A stretch of 64,000 nucleotides of DNA. Source: Tritrichomonas musculus (Eukaryota > Parabasalia > Tritrichomonadida > Tritrichomonadidae). A program made the position numbers and the translations under genes. Numbering within the stretch: position 1 is the first letter of the stretch; each line of letters starts with the position of its first letter. The DNA is taken from contig JAPFFF010000036.1 in assembly GCA_039105265.1 (NCBI GenBank), forward strand, positions 124,001 to 188,000. The letters run 5' to 3'. Shown here one piece after another: positions 52,354-62,562 of the stretch. The notes beneath the pieces are model-generated. The model saw only the letters and a program-made list of their open reading frames with translations, had not been told where the DNA came from and did not search any database.

Positions 52354-53611
52354 TATTGAGTTTCAAAAAAATCAATTAAATATCTGAATTTTTTCAGATA
52401 TACAGTCAATTATAAGCAATAAGATTGACAAGTTTTGTTATAATTGGCGTGTTCTTTTTAAACATTAGATAAAACTATTTATTTTATTTCTCACCAAAAT
52501 GATCATTTTGATATTTTTTGATTTTCAATTTTTTTTTTTTTTTTTGAATATTTTGAATATGCAGTTAGTTTTATTTATAAATATATTTATCATTTATATT
52601 ATTAAAAAAAGAAAATATAAAGAATTTTTAGTTTTAGTTTTTTGAATGCTTTTTATAATAGTACAGAAAAAGTTTAATCCTTTTGAAAAATAACACCGAT
52701 ATAATGTAGATATATTTGATTATGCAAACAGATATTTTAATATCTTTTAATATATTTTGATTTAATATTTTATTTATATAAGAAATTATTTAAAAAGGTG
52801 GACATAAAATTTTAATAATGATGAAATGTGAATAATAAATCATATATGATGATTTCATTTCTAAAATTGTTTAAAGATGGATGCTATTTTATTGAGATGA
52901 GTCTTTTATATACTACAATGTGAATTTTTTATCTACAACAATATATCAAATGGCACAATTTGAGTTTGTTGCTTGGCATAGTCTGAGCCTTTTATTTGCA
53001 GTAATGTGCCTAGTATAAAAGAAGCGCCTTTATAATAAAATTCAATTTATATTAAAGAATTAAATCGTTAAAAAGTGAATGCTAAAACAGGACGCTTGTA
53101 CATCAAATTTATGTATAATTTGCTGATTTAAAATAGGCCTTAGCTCGAATTACGTTAAAATTTTATTAGATAGATTAATAGATCAAAAGATTTCGAAAAA
53201 CGAGATTATATCAAAGCCGTAAAGGGATCCATATGAATTGATAGCTGCTAAAGTTTCCATTTTTGTCCTTAAATTGTATTGTTAACGATAAATTGGTGGA
53301 AAATTGGAATTAGAAAAAATGTGGATTTTGGTGATATTGTCTATTTTACGGTTTTAAAGAAAAAATGACTTTTGAAATGTTTACATCTTTTTTTTATGGC
53401 CAGTAATTCAATGAAATCTATGAAAAGTAAAAAAGCGAAAAATACTCTTGTCATTATATCTTCAAATATTTTTTATAAAAAAATTTGAATTTTTATTTTT
53501 AATTATTAAAACTATATTTCTTAAAGGGAATATATTCCAAAATATATTTGTTCAAATATTTGGTAGGATAAAGATATATATTCAAAAAGTTGTAAGACAT
53601 TTTTTTGATAA

Positions 53612-55280
53612 ATGAATATCCCAAAAAATCCACAGGGAGATGAATCTGTTCGACCTGAAATATATAATATTTCACTAACAGAAGATGAATACACGTTCAT
53701 TCAAAAAATAAAGGGAGTCCACCCAAAGATATCATTTCGTGATATCTATCCATCTCTCACACGTGACTTCCCAAGATTATCAACGCTAAATTAAAAGGAA
53801 ATATAAATATTGTACTATACGTATTTCGAATATACATGGCCAATGAAAGAAAATATTCGAAAATTTTTTTGTTCGGAGGATGGACAAAACCAACTAATTA
53901 AAATGGCCTTACATCCTGAAAAATACCTCCAGAACAATTGTTTTCCTTTTTTTGAAAACAGAAAAGGAAAATCTTGGATTGATTCAGAAGTAAATTTCCT
54001 GAAAACGTTATCAAATCGAGCAACTGATGGCACTTTTCTTAGAAGCATTGCACTCTGTTTTCCGGGAAGATCATCTTCGCAAGTATATGCTAAATATTCA
54101 GAATTACTGAAGAAAGGAATAATCAAAAATGATCTAAGAAAAGTTATGCCATCCAAGCGAAAACTACCACCTCTTCACCGATATTTTGTTGATATACATG
54201 AGGAGTTATTTGCAAGCGAACTTTTAGTTATGTTTAACGAAGGCAGGTATATCTCAAAGGAAATAATAAGGGAAAAAGCACGATCATTTTATATGTTGCC
54301 GTGGGTGATGTCCGAACGAGCCACGTTTCAGCGATTCTACATGACAGGAGAACAAATATACAAAGATGAAGATAACTGTAATTACACAGACGAATTCATT
54401 GAAGCATCATTGCAGCTCCTGGAAGAAATTCAGCCAAAAGGAGCAAAAGAACCCAATATAGAAATACAGCTAAAAATTATAGAGGATTATCAATTACCAG
54501 AATCAAAGTTCTCGGATGCATGGATCAATGTCTTTATGAAGCGAAATCACTTCTCATGGAGATTAGCTCATTACTCCCGCAGAGGTTTAATCGTTCAAAA
54601 GCACATTGATAATTATCTACGTCAACTGGCAGAAGCAATTATTAAATACGGGTGGGAGAGAGTATATAATCTAGACGAAACATCAGTGAAAATAAATAAT
54701 GGAAATTTGAGAACCATAGCACCTGTCGGAACTGAAAAGGTCATATTTGAAGGCGTACGAAATGATAAAAAATGCTTTACCGCTCTAGCAACATGCAGCC
54801 GTTTCAAAAAAGAACCATTAATTATTCTTGGGAAAGGAAAAATCGATGCATGTCTCTCCAAATTTCGTAAAATGAACAAAGCCGAAGTTTGGAAATCTGC
54901 AAAAGGCTGGGTCGATGAAGATGTAATGTTAAAATATTTAGATTGGTTTGCGTTAAATGTGTCAAGTTATAATCCATGTGCTTTGGTTATGGATTGCTAC
55001 CGTGCTCATAGAACAGATTTAGTTAAGGAGAAAGCAGCAGATCTTAACATTGATTTAATTTTCGTTCCAGCTAGTGGTACTAGTTTGTTCCAGCCGCTTG
55101 ATCGCCGTATTTTTGGCATCCAAAAAATCAGTTACGAATACTCGCAGGTTCACGAATATTTACTGGTACAACTTGTTATGAAACTATTACAGCTCATTTG
55201 ATTACAGCTTGGTCCAGAATATCTAAAAGAGCTCTCAATGCGTTTCTGATATCCATTTTTTTTTCTAAATTTATAGGTTA
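53612..55280 (+). pseudogene. Pogo/CENP-B-like DDE transposase with SANT-like segment
   Basis: The N-terminus starts at ATG 53612 (MNIPKNPQGDESVRPEIYNI). The frame is stopped at 53792-53794 and again at 53804-53806, then is open to 55199-55201. Domains in order: a SANT/Myb-like segment at about 53970-54123 (SWIDSEVNFLKTLSNRATDG, then FPGRSSSQVYAKYSELLKKG); a CENP-B-type HTH (WINVFMKRNHFSWRLAHYSR); and a DDE_1 core with YNLDETSV (about 54668), ALVMDCYRAHR (about 54983) and SLFQPLDRRIFGIQK (about 55083). After a frame change near 55150 the other frame carries on TAHLITAWSRISKRALNAFL, which fits a transposase C-terminus. The three acidic residues are present; two stops and a frame change make the gene non-coding as a whole. 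Confidence 0.85.
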
Positions 55281-55352
55281 AGAGCTTTTCTGTATCAAAC
55301 TATTTCACTTAAACTAATATGCTTATAATTGAAACCAAGGCAGCAGAGTTCA

Positions 55353-55554
55353 TTTTCCACTGCAGCAAATGGTGATATCTCAAAGCTCAGTAAAAAAGAA
55401 TCCGGCTCATGTCACACGCATTAAAGCATTCCCACGGAAAGATCCGCAATTCCGCGAGAGCTTTGCTCACTTTTTTTCCACTGCAGCAAATGGCGATATC
55501 TCAAAGCTCAGTAGAAAAGAATCCGGCTCATGTCACACGCATTAAAGCATTCCC
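55353..55554 (+). repeat. Direct repeat of about 80 bases, GC-richer than surroundings
   Basis: TTTTCCACTGCAGCAAATGG...CATTAAAGCATTCCC occurs at 55353-55433 and again at about 55474-55554 with two or three differences. Between them is a short CGGAAAGATCCGCAATTCCG segment. It lies right behind the transposase remnant within the transposon. Confidence 0.85.
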
Positions 55555-55566
55555 GGAAAGCCAAAT

Positions 55567-55755
55567 ATGAAAGCGAAATCAGAATGGATATCAGATGCAT
55601 ATGAAATTCCGAAAACTCAAACTAATTTAGAAGAAATAAATATCACTCTTGAAACAAGAGGATTTATCACAACACAAGAATTAGTCAATAAATTTGAAAG
55701 ATTTGCTTATCAACAGATGAGCTTTCAATTTGCTAATAAATTGGTTTCAATATAA
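55567..55755 (+). CDS. Short hypothetical frame in the transposon
   Basis: 62 residues, ATG-led (MKAKSEWISDAYEIPKTQTN). No known domain; the composition is gene-like (mixed, with W, Q, E). It may be a displaced 3' part of the transposase gene or a passenger. It overlaps the end of the convergent frame 55747-55989 by nine bases. Confidence 0.35.
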   Translation: MKAKSEWISDAYEIPKTQTNLEEINITLETRGFITTQELVNKFERFAYQQMSFQFANKLVSI

Positions 55756-55989
55756 AAATAAATTATTTATTTTAATTTTTATTTTTTTATTAAAGATTTC
55801 TGTATGATAGGTTTTAGTAATACCTAAATGAGCTCTATGACCCCTTTTCCATTTCCATGGTATTACTTTATATTCCAATGAGTTATACAAATAATAAACA
55901 GGAACATTAGAACCATTATATTCAGAAATCAATTCACAACCCTCATTTTTCATTGATTCTCTTAATTCGCTTTCATATTTGGCTTTCAT
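55747..55989 (-). CDS. Small passenger-like protein in the transposon
   Basis: 80 residues, ATG-led on the opposite strand to the transposase (MKAKYESELRESMKNEG). The core CELISEYNGSNVPVYYLY and EYKVIPWKWKRGHRAH resembles a short repeated module (C-x-LI-x-Y-x(5)-P-x-x-Y ... W-x-x-G-x-R-x-H) that I recall from trichomonad and large-virus-type proteins, usually with DNA-handling domains. That is recollection, not a search. It could be a passenger gene; its promoter would lie in the right inverted repeat. Confidence 0.4.
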   Translation of the reverse strand: MKAKYESELRESMKNEGCELISEYNGSNVPVYYLYNSLEYKVIPWKWKRGHRAHLGITKTYHTEIFNKKIKIKINNLFLY

Positions 55990-56452
55990 TATTTAAAGTA
56001 ATAAAAAATTGTCATGAAAAGCGGTCGTTTAGAGCGATTTTCAGGACAATTTATTAACTACTAAATTTCCAAAAATAGAAATTAATTTGTCTTTTTTTGC
56101 TAAAATAAATGGATTTTCAGCTATAAAAATTCATGTTTGAAGATTTAATGCTTTTTTATCACCTTTTGTAGTCAAATTGATGGTTTTTTTAGACCTAAAC
56201 CTGGAAAAATGAGGTGTCGCACTAAAAATAAACGTATTTTTACAACGATAATGAATTGTTAAGTGCTCGTGAGAAGCCTTTCACGAAGCCATCAACGGTT
56301 TGTAAGGTGGTGTGGAAGCATGAAATGCTGAAACACCCCTTACCATACACTACTAACTAGACACCAAGATATTTTAATATTATTTTTCACTTTTTGAATT
56401 TAATTTTTTATAGATTTTAATAAATTTTCAAAATTTTTGTTTAACTTTATAC

Positions 56453-57510
56453 ACAAACTCAAATTGTGCCATTTGATATATTGTTGTAGATAAAAAATTC
56501 ACATTGTAGTATATAAAAGACTCATCTCAATAAAATAGCATCCATCTTTAAACAATTTTAGAAATGAAATCATCATATATGATTTATTATTCACATTTCA
56601 TCATTATTAAAATTTTATGTCCACCTTTTTAAATAATTTCTTATATAAATAAAATATTAAATCAAAATATATTAAAAGATATTAAAATATCTGTTTGCAT
56701 AATCAAATATATCTACATTATATCGGTGTTATTTTTCAAAAGGATTAAACTTTTTCTGTACTATTATAAAAAGCATTCAAAAAACTAAAACTAAAAATTC
56801 TTTATATTTTCTTTTTTTAATAATATAAATGATAAATATATTTATAAATAAAACTAACTGCATATTCAAAATATTCAAAAAAAAAAAAAAAAAAAAATTG
56901 AAAATCAAAAAATATCAAAATGATCATTTTGGTGAGAAATAAAATAAATAGTTTTATCTAATGTTTAAAAAGAACACGCCAATTATAACAAAACTTGTCA
57001 ATCTTATTGCTTATAATTGACTGTATATCTGAAAAAATTCAGATATTTAATTGATTTTTTTGAAACTCAATACAGAAAAAAAGTTCTTTTCACTTTTTAC
57101 ATATAAATATCAATTATACTAGTCAAATTATCAATACTTTAATAAAGAAGAAATGGCCGATTTCAAAGCGGGAGAAAAATATTCAAAATTCAATTATATT
57201 TTTAAAATTAAACAATTATGCAAATGTCATATATTTATTCCTCATGAAATAAAAAAAATTATTTTTTATGGCAATAGCTCAATTTTGTTTTCACAATGAG
57301 ATAAATCCAAAATATATGAAAAAAATCGATTTAACGTACATAAACGTATGAAAAATATAACCACATAAACTTTTTCAAAACGAAAACTTTTTAAATACAA
57401 AAAATTAAATTCAATTAGACCATTCAAATTTATTTTTTATCAATAAATTGAGAGTTTTTATTAATTGACATTTTATCCCCGCAATTCTAAAAATTCAATA
57501 TTTTACGGGG
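56453..57510 (-). repeat. Right terminal inverted repeat, uninterrupted
   Basis: The complement of 50793-51239 joined to 52363-52969. Matching stretches include TTTATCCCCGCAATTC, AAATGGCCGATTTCAAAGCG and CTTGTCAATCTTATTGC. It preserves the pre-insertion site of the nested Mutator-like element (about 57065-57078). Confidence 0.88.
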
Positions 57511-57512
57511 TA

Positions 57513-58402
57513 GTATTAGCCAACCGTCATTTATCAATTCAAATTAATTTCAATTAAGCCCGTATATTTTGAGAATACATTTTGAATTAAAGTAAAACTC
57601 AAGAAATAATTTTAACTATATCTCAAAATATATGTAAGATTTATATTTATATTCATAAATATTTATTTGTTAATTAAGAGTGAATCAAGCATTTCCGCTG
57701 AGTCTGAAAACTAAAGACTGGAAAGTAAGATATTCATCAAATCTGTTAAAATTGTGCTGTTCCAAGAAGTTGTTTTGTAATTGTTAGCTTATCCAGTTGT
57801 ATTGATATTTTGTAATCGTGTGTTGCTGCTTCTATACAAGTTTGTCAAGTAATAAAAAATGTTAGACCAAAACAAATATTCATTGAATTTTCAAATTGTA
57901 TAAAAATTATTAGTAAAATTGAATACATTTTAATCGTATTGCTCTGAAAATACCTTGGAGTAAAAACAAGAGTTTTTCTTTCAATTTAAACTTTTTCAAA
58001 AAGATCGTTTTTTTATCATCACTTTTTCAGTTTCCAAGATTTTTTAAAACCACTTTTTGAATGAATTTTTAACTTCACTCCAGCCCTTTTGAATACACTC
58101 CAGGGATAAATCGGTTACTGTAGGCTTTCACACTCTTAACAATTTTTTTCAAAAAGCCCAATAAATTTTCTCAAATATTTTGAAAGCTTTTCTCAATTTG
58201 TAAAGGATCATTCCATTGATGATAACTAGAAATTTTTTCATTTGAATATTTATTTTTTACATTATAATAAGCATTTCTTGAATGTTTTATTTTTTAAAAG
58301 AATATTCATAAATAATTTTACTTTTTTAAAGTGTGGTGAATTCATAAATATTCAACCTTTGTAATAAAAATTCATTTTTTTTTTTTTTTTTTTTTTTTTT
58401 TT
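57513..58402. other. Intergenic DNA right of the transposon, ending in poly-T
   Basis: AT-rich DNA with no gene seen. CACTTTTTGAATG-type words occur at about 58020 and 58052. It ends in a T run of about 28 bases (58375-58402) that abuts the next element. Confidence 0.5.
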
Positions 58403-59135
58403 GGGAAATCGTAATCGCCCGTAATGGTAATCGCCCGTGGCGGTTTAGGTCAATATTGACCTTGTATCGTACCATAGAAAAAAAAGTCTGGAACTTTTTT
58501 GCACTTTTGCAAAAAAAAGCATGGGTAGCTACTCATGGTTTTTTCTATATATAAAAAAAATATAAACGGAATATTTTTTCATTGTCTAAAATCGATATTA
58601 TTATGAGCCTTGGCTTATAAACAAGAAATGACAAATATTTTTAACACCATCATTTTATTATTTTGATGTATATAATTACGTATATTCCAACTTTTCGCCA
58701 ATATCATTGATATTGGAAATCATATACTTTTAAAGTTAAAAGGTAATTAATCAATTTTGAGTAAGACGGTTTCATATTTATTTTTAAGCCTTTGGATTGA
58801 GTATTTGTTTACACAATATAAAATATTCATATAATATTTAGATTAAAATTTGGATTTTCTCTGTTATAAAGTAACCAATAGAACTTTTATTAGTATATAA
58901 AATATTTGTCCTTTCTTGTTTATAAGCCAAGGCTCATAATAATATCGATTTTATACAATAAAAAAATATTCCGTTTATATTTTTTTTTATATAGAAAAAA
59001 CCATGAGTAGCTACCCGTGCTTTTTTTTGCAAAAGTGCAAAAAAGTTCCAGACTTTTTTCCTATGGTACGATACAAGGTCAATATTGACCTAAACCGCCA
59101 CGGGCGATTACCATTACGGGCGATTACGATTTCCC
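58403..59135. mobile_element. Long-inverted-repeat element in a poly-T tract, 733 bp
   Basis: GGGAAATCGTAATCGCCCGT at the left end is mirrored at the right end (ACGGGCGATTACGATTTCCC). The inverted repeat runs inward for about 235 bases per side with few differences, through ATTGACCTTGTATCGTACCA and ATGAGCCTTGGCTTATAAAC. The middle (about 260 bases) is AT-rich and noncoding. Both outer flanks are pure T (28 and about 23 bases), so the target duplication cannot be read, although an insertion into a poly-T tract with a T duplication would fit. Foldback or Mutator-like types are candidates. Confidence 0.8.
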
Positions 59136-59493
59136 TTTTTTTTTTTTTTTTTTTTTTTGAACTTTTCACGAAAAAAAAGAATGAAAATCATAAAAATTGA
59201 ATGATGAAGTAAATTTGACTTTGACAATAAAATATAGTTTCAATTGATTGATATATGAAAGAAAATTTTTAATTGAAAAAGTTTCTTTTGGAAGGTTTGA
59301 CTAATAACCGTTTAACAATTAAAAATTCATATATAAATATATTGATGCAAAACAAATTATATCATTGATAAACTATGAATTATTTTCCAATTAATTTATA
59401 TAATATTTGTTAGTAATATATAGCCAATTATATGCTTAAAAAGGAAGATAATTTTTTTATTTGACATTCATTGTTTATTGTCAAACCATAAAA

Positions 59494-60063
59494 ATGATTC
59501 CTACATCGAAAGCATGTCGTAGAGCAAATTTGGAAGCCACGCTTTGTGGGTGCTTTGCAGACTGTTCATCATGTTGCTATACAACTTTTTGCTATCCATG
59601 TGCAGTTGGAAAAGCTTGGGCTGATTCTAGAGATGAACCTTGCCAATGTTGCCATTGTGGTGGTCTATACGATCTTATACCTACATTTACAAGAGCTAAC
59701 ATCAGGCATGCAAGAGGAATACCGATTAATTATTTGGGTGATTGCTGCATGGATATATGTTGCCCTTGTTGCTTTACAGTTCAAAATCTCAGAGAACTTA
59801 AATTTATTAGAGCTGAATGCCAAGTTAGAGAAGAGGATACTGAGCGTGTGAAGGAACATACAAGCTCAACAACAATTGTTGTCAATAACAACAACAACAA
59901 CAACAACAATAATACAACAACTACATCGCAAACTTCAACTCCTCCACCACAAGCCTATACACCACCACCAGGTAGTTATCCACCACCAGGAGGTTATCCA
60001 CCACAAGCTGCTTATCCTCCTCAAGAAGTTTATCCTCAACCTCCTTATCCTCCAGCACCTTAA
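59494..60063 (+). CDS. PLAC8 (Cys-rich) family protein
   Basis: Start chosen at ATG of MIPTSKACRRANLEA, giving 189 residues; the frame continues upstream without ATG. Residues about 15-105 are a PLAC8 domain with CGCFADCSSCCYTTFCYPC near the start and LGDCCMDICCPCCFTVQNLR at the end. A run of Asn (about 10) and a Pro/Tyr-rich tail with repeated YPPP/YPPQ units follow. PLAC8 proteins include plant cadmium-resistance and cell-size factors and are thought to be membrane associated; the middle of this one is only weakly hydrophobic. The Asn run comes from an AAC repeat and may vary in length between strains. TCATTGTTTATT, 24 bases upstream, is a possible initiator. Confidence 0.85.
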   Translation: MIPTSKACRRANLEATLCGCFADCSSCCYTTFCYPCAVGKAWADSRDEPCQCCHCGGLYDLIPTFTRANIRHARGIPINYLGDCCMDICCPCCFTVQNLRELKFIRAECQVREEDTERVKEHTSSTTIVVNNNNNNNNNNTTTTSQTSTPPPQAYTPPPGSYPPPGGYPPQAAYPPQEVYPQPPYPPAP

Positions 60064-61027
60064 GCTACACTCGTAAATCCTCCAAATGAAAAAGATAACT
60101 TTTCATAATAAAAATAATGAATCTAACACAATTCGCTATTATTCTATTTTCAAATGGTCCGTAATTTGCATTAATTTTTTTTTTTTTAATTTTATGAGTC
60201 TAAAATGAAGATAAGATATATAAAGAATTTTGAAAATTCAATTTAGTTTTTTATTTCAAAAAGTTTAAAATATTCCAAAGTCAGATAAATTGAAATATTC
60301 ACATCACCAATGAACTTCTTTCAATTTTTTTTAAAGCCAAAATAAAAAAAAAAAAAAAAAACATTGGAAAAGCTTGGGTTTAAGATATATTTAGAATAAA
60401 ATATAAAATTTTGGTGAGATTTCTTGAGTTGGATTTTTTTTTATTAAATAATTTATTATTTAAGAGGAGCTATTTTGAGATAGTCCGATCATGTATATAG
60501 ATTATGTATCATTATTAATTGAGTTTTTCGGTATTTTTATCAAAGAAAAGTAAATAAAACCGTTTATCAATTCTGATAATTGAATATTGATATTTATCGT
60601 TAAATGACATTTATCATTGTTTATTGATAACCATCCCTGCGTTCTATAGATTTTAAAGATAAAATATTTTATAAAAATCCAGTTTATCAGATATGAATTT
60701 GCTTATAGGTTACTTGATACCAAATATGGTCATAATATGCTTTTTTAGATGCATATTAGTTCCATATCTTTAGCATTTTGTAATAAAATAAATTGGAGTA
60801 ATGGCTTTGAATTGCATATGTTAATATAATAAACGATAATATCAAGTGCTTTTAAATAATTATATATAATTACAATTATCTCTAATAATGAGATATGGCT
60901 ACTTTTTTATTGAAAATCATGAAAAATAATAAATATAAACATATATATATTATTATTAAATTTTGTGAGCTTTACAAATATTTTATGACTCTTTTCAATA
61001 TATTATCTTAAGTTTATTAAATTTTCG
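60064..61027. other. Intergenic DNA with hAT MITE end
   Basis: About 1 kb of AT-rich DNA between two convergent genes. TTTATTGATAACCATCCCTG at about 60620-60639 matches, inverted, the terminus of the hAT-type MITE at 8465-8780 (CAGGGATGATTATC). The other end was not found. A-runs at about 60343-60361. No gene. Confidence 0.5.
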
Positions 61028-61753
61028 TTACCATACTTGATCTACAAGAGATGGATCATCAATAAATGGATTTCTGTTTCCTTGCGATCTATTTATTGCA
61101 TTATTTCGTGCAATTTCAAATGCACTTGGTGGGTAAAGTCTGTTCCAAAGTTTGAACGTTTCAACATTACCGACGGTTGAAAGTTTATAATCTGGATAAA
61201 CAGTATAAAAATAAAAAATGGCACGAGCTATTTCTCCACGATCTTGCTTTCTTGGCATAAAGATATTAGATGAACTTACGCATGAATATCTGTCTTTCTG
61301 ATCATCAGATGGAGCAGGAAGTTTACAATTATTTTTATTACACCATTTTTCACATTGGGAATAATCAAACTCGCCAAATTGATAATTTGATCGAGCACCA
61401 TTTATAACATTAGGAGAGGAAATGAGGTGATGAAGATCACTCACCATTGGGCGCTTTCTACCAAACGTTGATTGTGGAACAACGTGCTCAGCATTAACAA
61501 ATGATGCAGATGGGATTTCTTCTTTACCACATGTGAATCCAAAAAATTCAGTATCATATATGAGACGAAGGGCACCATACTCACAGTCGGTATGACCATA
61601 CATTTGACGTCTTGAAGACGCGTAATCTCGATCAGTATGATCGACATATAATTTTTGTAATTGATTTTTGAGATCTTGATCAATACGTGGGCGGAGTTTA
61701 ATTCTATAGGAAGTAGCTGGGATTAAAAGAATGTTAAAAAAGGCGAATAGCAT
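61028..61753 (-). CDS. Secreted endonuclease I family nuclease
   Basis: A 241-residue protein. Residues 1-16 (MLFAFFNILLIPATSY) look like a signal peptide. The body matches the Endonuclease_1 (EndA/NucM) family: VNAEHVVPQSTFGR (His90 is the expected general base), SDLHHLISSPNVINGARSNY and FGEFDYSQC. The PRKQDRGEIARAIFYFYTVY block is the metal-binding region of the beta-beta-alpha-metal fold, and NRSQGNRNPFIDDPSLV is the C-terminal signature. It likely degrades extracellular or ingested DNA and RNA. The cysteines (five visible in the middle) may form disulfides. The family is mainly bacterial, so a transferred origin is possible. ATG start, no breaks. Confidence 0.92.
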   Translation of the reverse strand: MLFAFFNILLIPATSYRIKLRPRIDQDLKNQLQKLYVDHTDRDYASSRRQMYGHTDCEYGALRLIYDTEFFGFTCGKEEIPSASFVNAEHVVPQSTFGRKRPMVSDLHHLISSPNVINGARSNYQFGEFDYSQCEKWCNKNNCKLPAPSDDQKDRYSCVSSSNIFMPRKQDRGEIARAIFYFYTVYPDYKLSTVGNVETFKLWNRLYPPSAFEIARNNAINRSQGNRNPFIDDPSLVDQVW

Positions 61754-62145
61754 TTAGGCTGATTTTATCTATATAATTGAAATTCAATATATTTTCCTTA
61801 ACAACGTATTGTGATTATTTGTTTGGAAAAACTCATAATATAATTTGTTTTGATTTTATATGGGTACATATAATAGTTTATATAATATATAATAGTTATT
61901 CTATCTAAAATATCTCTAATTTTAATTTATTTTATTGAGATAAAAATGTTTTATTTGAAAATAATCTGATTTGAATGTGTATTCAAATATTTTTTTCTTT
62001 TCAAATTTAATGTTTATAATTTTACAAGTATTTCTTGATGGAATATTAATATTTTTTAAATATTCTTGTACATTTAATCGTTAAATATTGTACAATATTT
62101 ACTAGCATCATTATTTATATCAAAAAACTGATTATATCTCAGCCA
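61754..62145. other. Intergenic DNA
   Basis: AT-rich sequence between the nuclease gene and the SEL1 relic; nothing recognised. Confidence 0.4.
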
Positions 62146-62149
62146 TTTT

Positions 62150-62554
62150 GCAAATATTTTGAATTTCGTCATACTTGCTTGGACTTCTTTATCAAAATGG
62201 AGAAGGTGTTGAAAAGGACTTTAAGAAAGCAAAATTTTATTACAAAGAATCCGATTGGAATATATAATTTAGGATGTCAAACAAGATCGAAAGAAAGTAG
62301 TTGAATTTTTTAAAAAAACAGCTGGACTTGGTAGTCATAATGCATTAAACAATTTAGGAGACTTCCTTGCAAATGGTGAAGGAGTCAAATTGTAAGAAAG
62401 CCGCGGAATTTGAAAAATCAGATGTAATGATGACTTTAGAAAACTGCTACACATATGGAAAAGGAGTAAAAAAAGATCATTCAAAAGCAGAACAATTATA
62501 TATGAAAGCATTTGAGCTTGGAAATCAAAATGCTGTAGAATATTTAGCACAATA
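62150..62554 (+). pseudogene. SEL1-repeat relic
   Basis: In changing frames the plus strand reads LLYQNGEGVEKDFKKAKFYY, then SHNALNNLGDFLANGEGVKL, then CYTYGKGVKKDHSKAEQLYM and ELGNQNAVEYLAQ. These are three SEL1-like repeats with the G-x-GV-x-KD-x-x-KA signature. At least two frame changes separate them. The last frame (62367-62555) is open but starts inside a repeat. It lies directly before the ankyrin relic; the two are separate families. Confidence 0.65.
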
Positions 62555-62562
62555 AATGCAAG

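Larger units (their letters stand above)
50793..52969 (+). repeat. Left terminal inverted repeat, with insertion
   Basis: Complementary to 56453-57510. The repeat is interrupted after 51239 by a Mutator-like element and resumes at 52363. The two arms part after TGGCACAATTTGAGTTTGT. Net repeat length is about 1.05 kb. Confidence 0.88.
50793..57510 (+). mobile_element. Tc1/mariner-pogo-type transposon with 1.05-kb inverted repeats
   Basis: The ends are CCCCGTAAAATATTG and its inverted complement, each directly bounded by TA (50791-50792 and 57511-57512), the target of this superfamily. Inverted repeats run inward for about 1.05 kb on each side and are nearly identical. Between them lie a pogo/CENP-B-like transposase remnant (53612-55280), a duplicated 80-base block, and two short frames. 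Without the 1.1-kb insertion in the left repeat the element is about 5.6 kb. Repeats of this length are far longer than the usual 20-500 bases of the superfamily. Their near identity indicates recent activity or gene conversion. The transposase is broken, so this copy is not autonomous. Confidence 0.88.

Noticed and set aside
53612-53794. A separate 60-residue gene before the transposase.
   Set aside because: It is in the same frame as the transposase and separated only by two stops, so it is best taken as its N-terminal part.
50793-57510. Reading the long inverted repeats as the ends of a Polinton or a retroelement.
   Set aside because: The ends are inverted, not direct; the flanks are TA and the only enzyme is a DDE_1/CENP-B-like transposase. 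No polymerase, integrase, capsid or reverse transcriptase sequence was seen.
58403-59135. LTR-like repeat pair.
   Set aside because: The two arms are inverted, not direct, and nothing codes between them.
59461-59493. Longer N-terminus for the PLAC8 protein.
   Set aside because: The extended frame has no ATG; the ATG at 59494 precedes the PLAC8 domain. The same reasoning moved the Rab start to 12097 and the transporter start to 46462.
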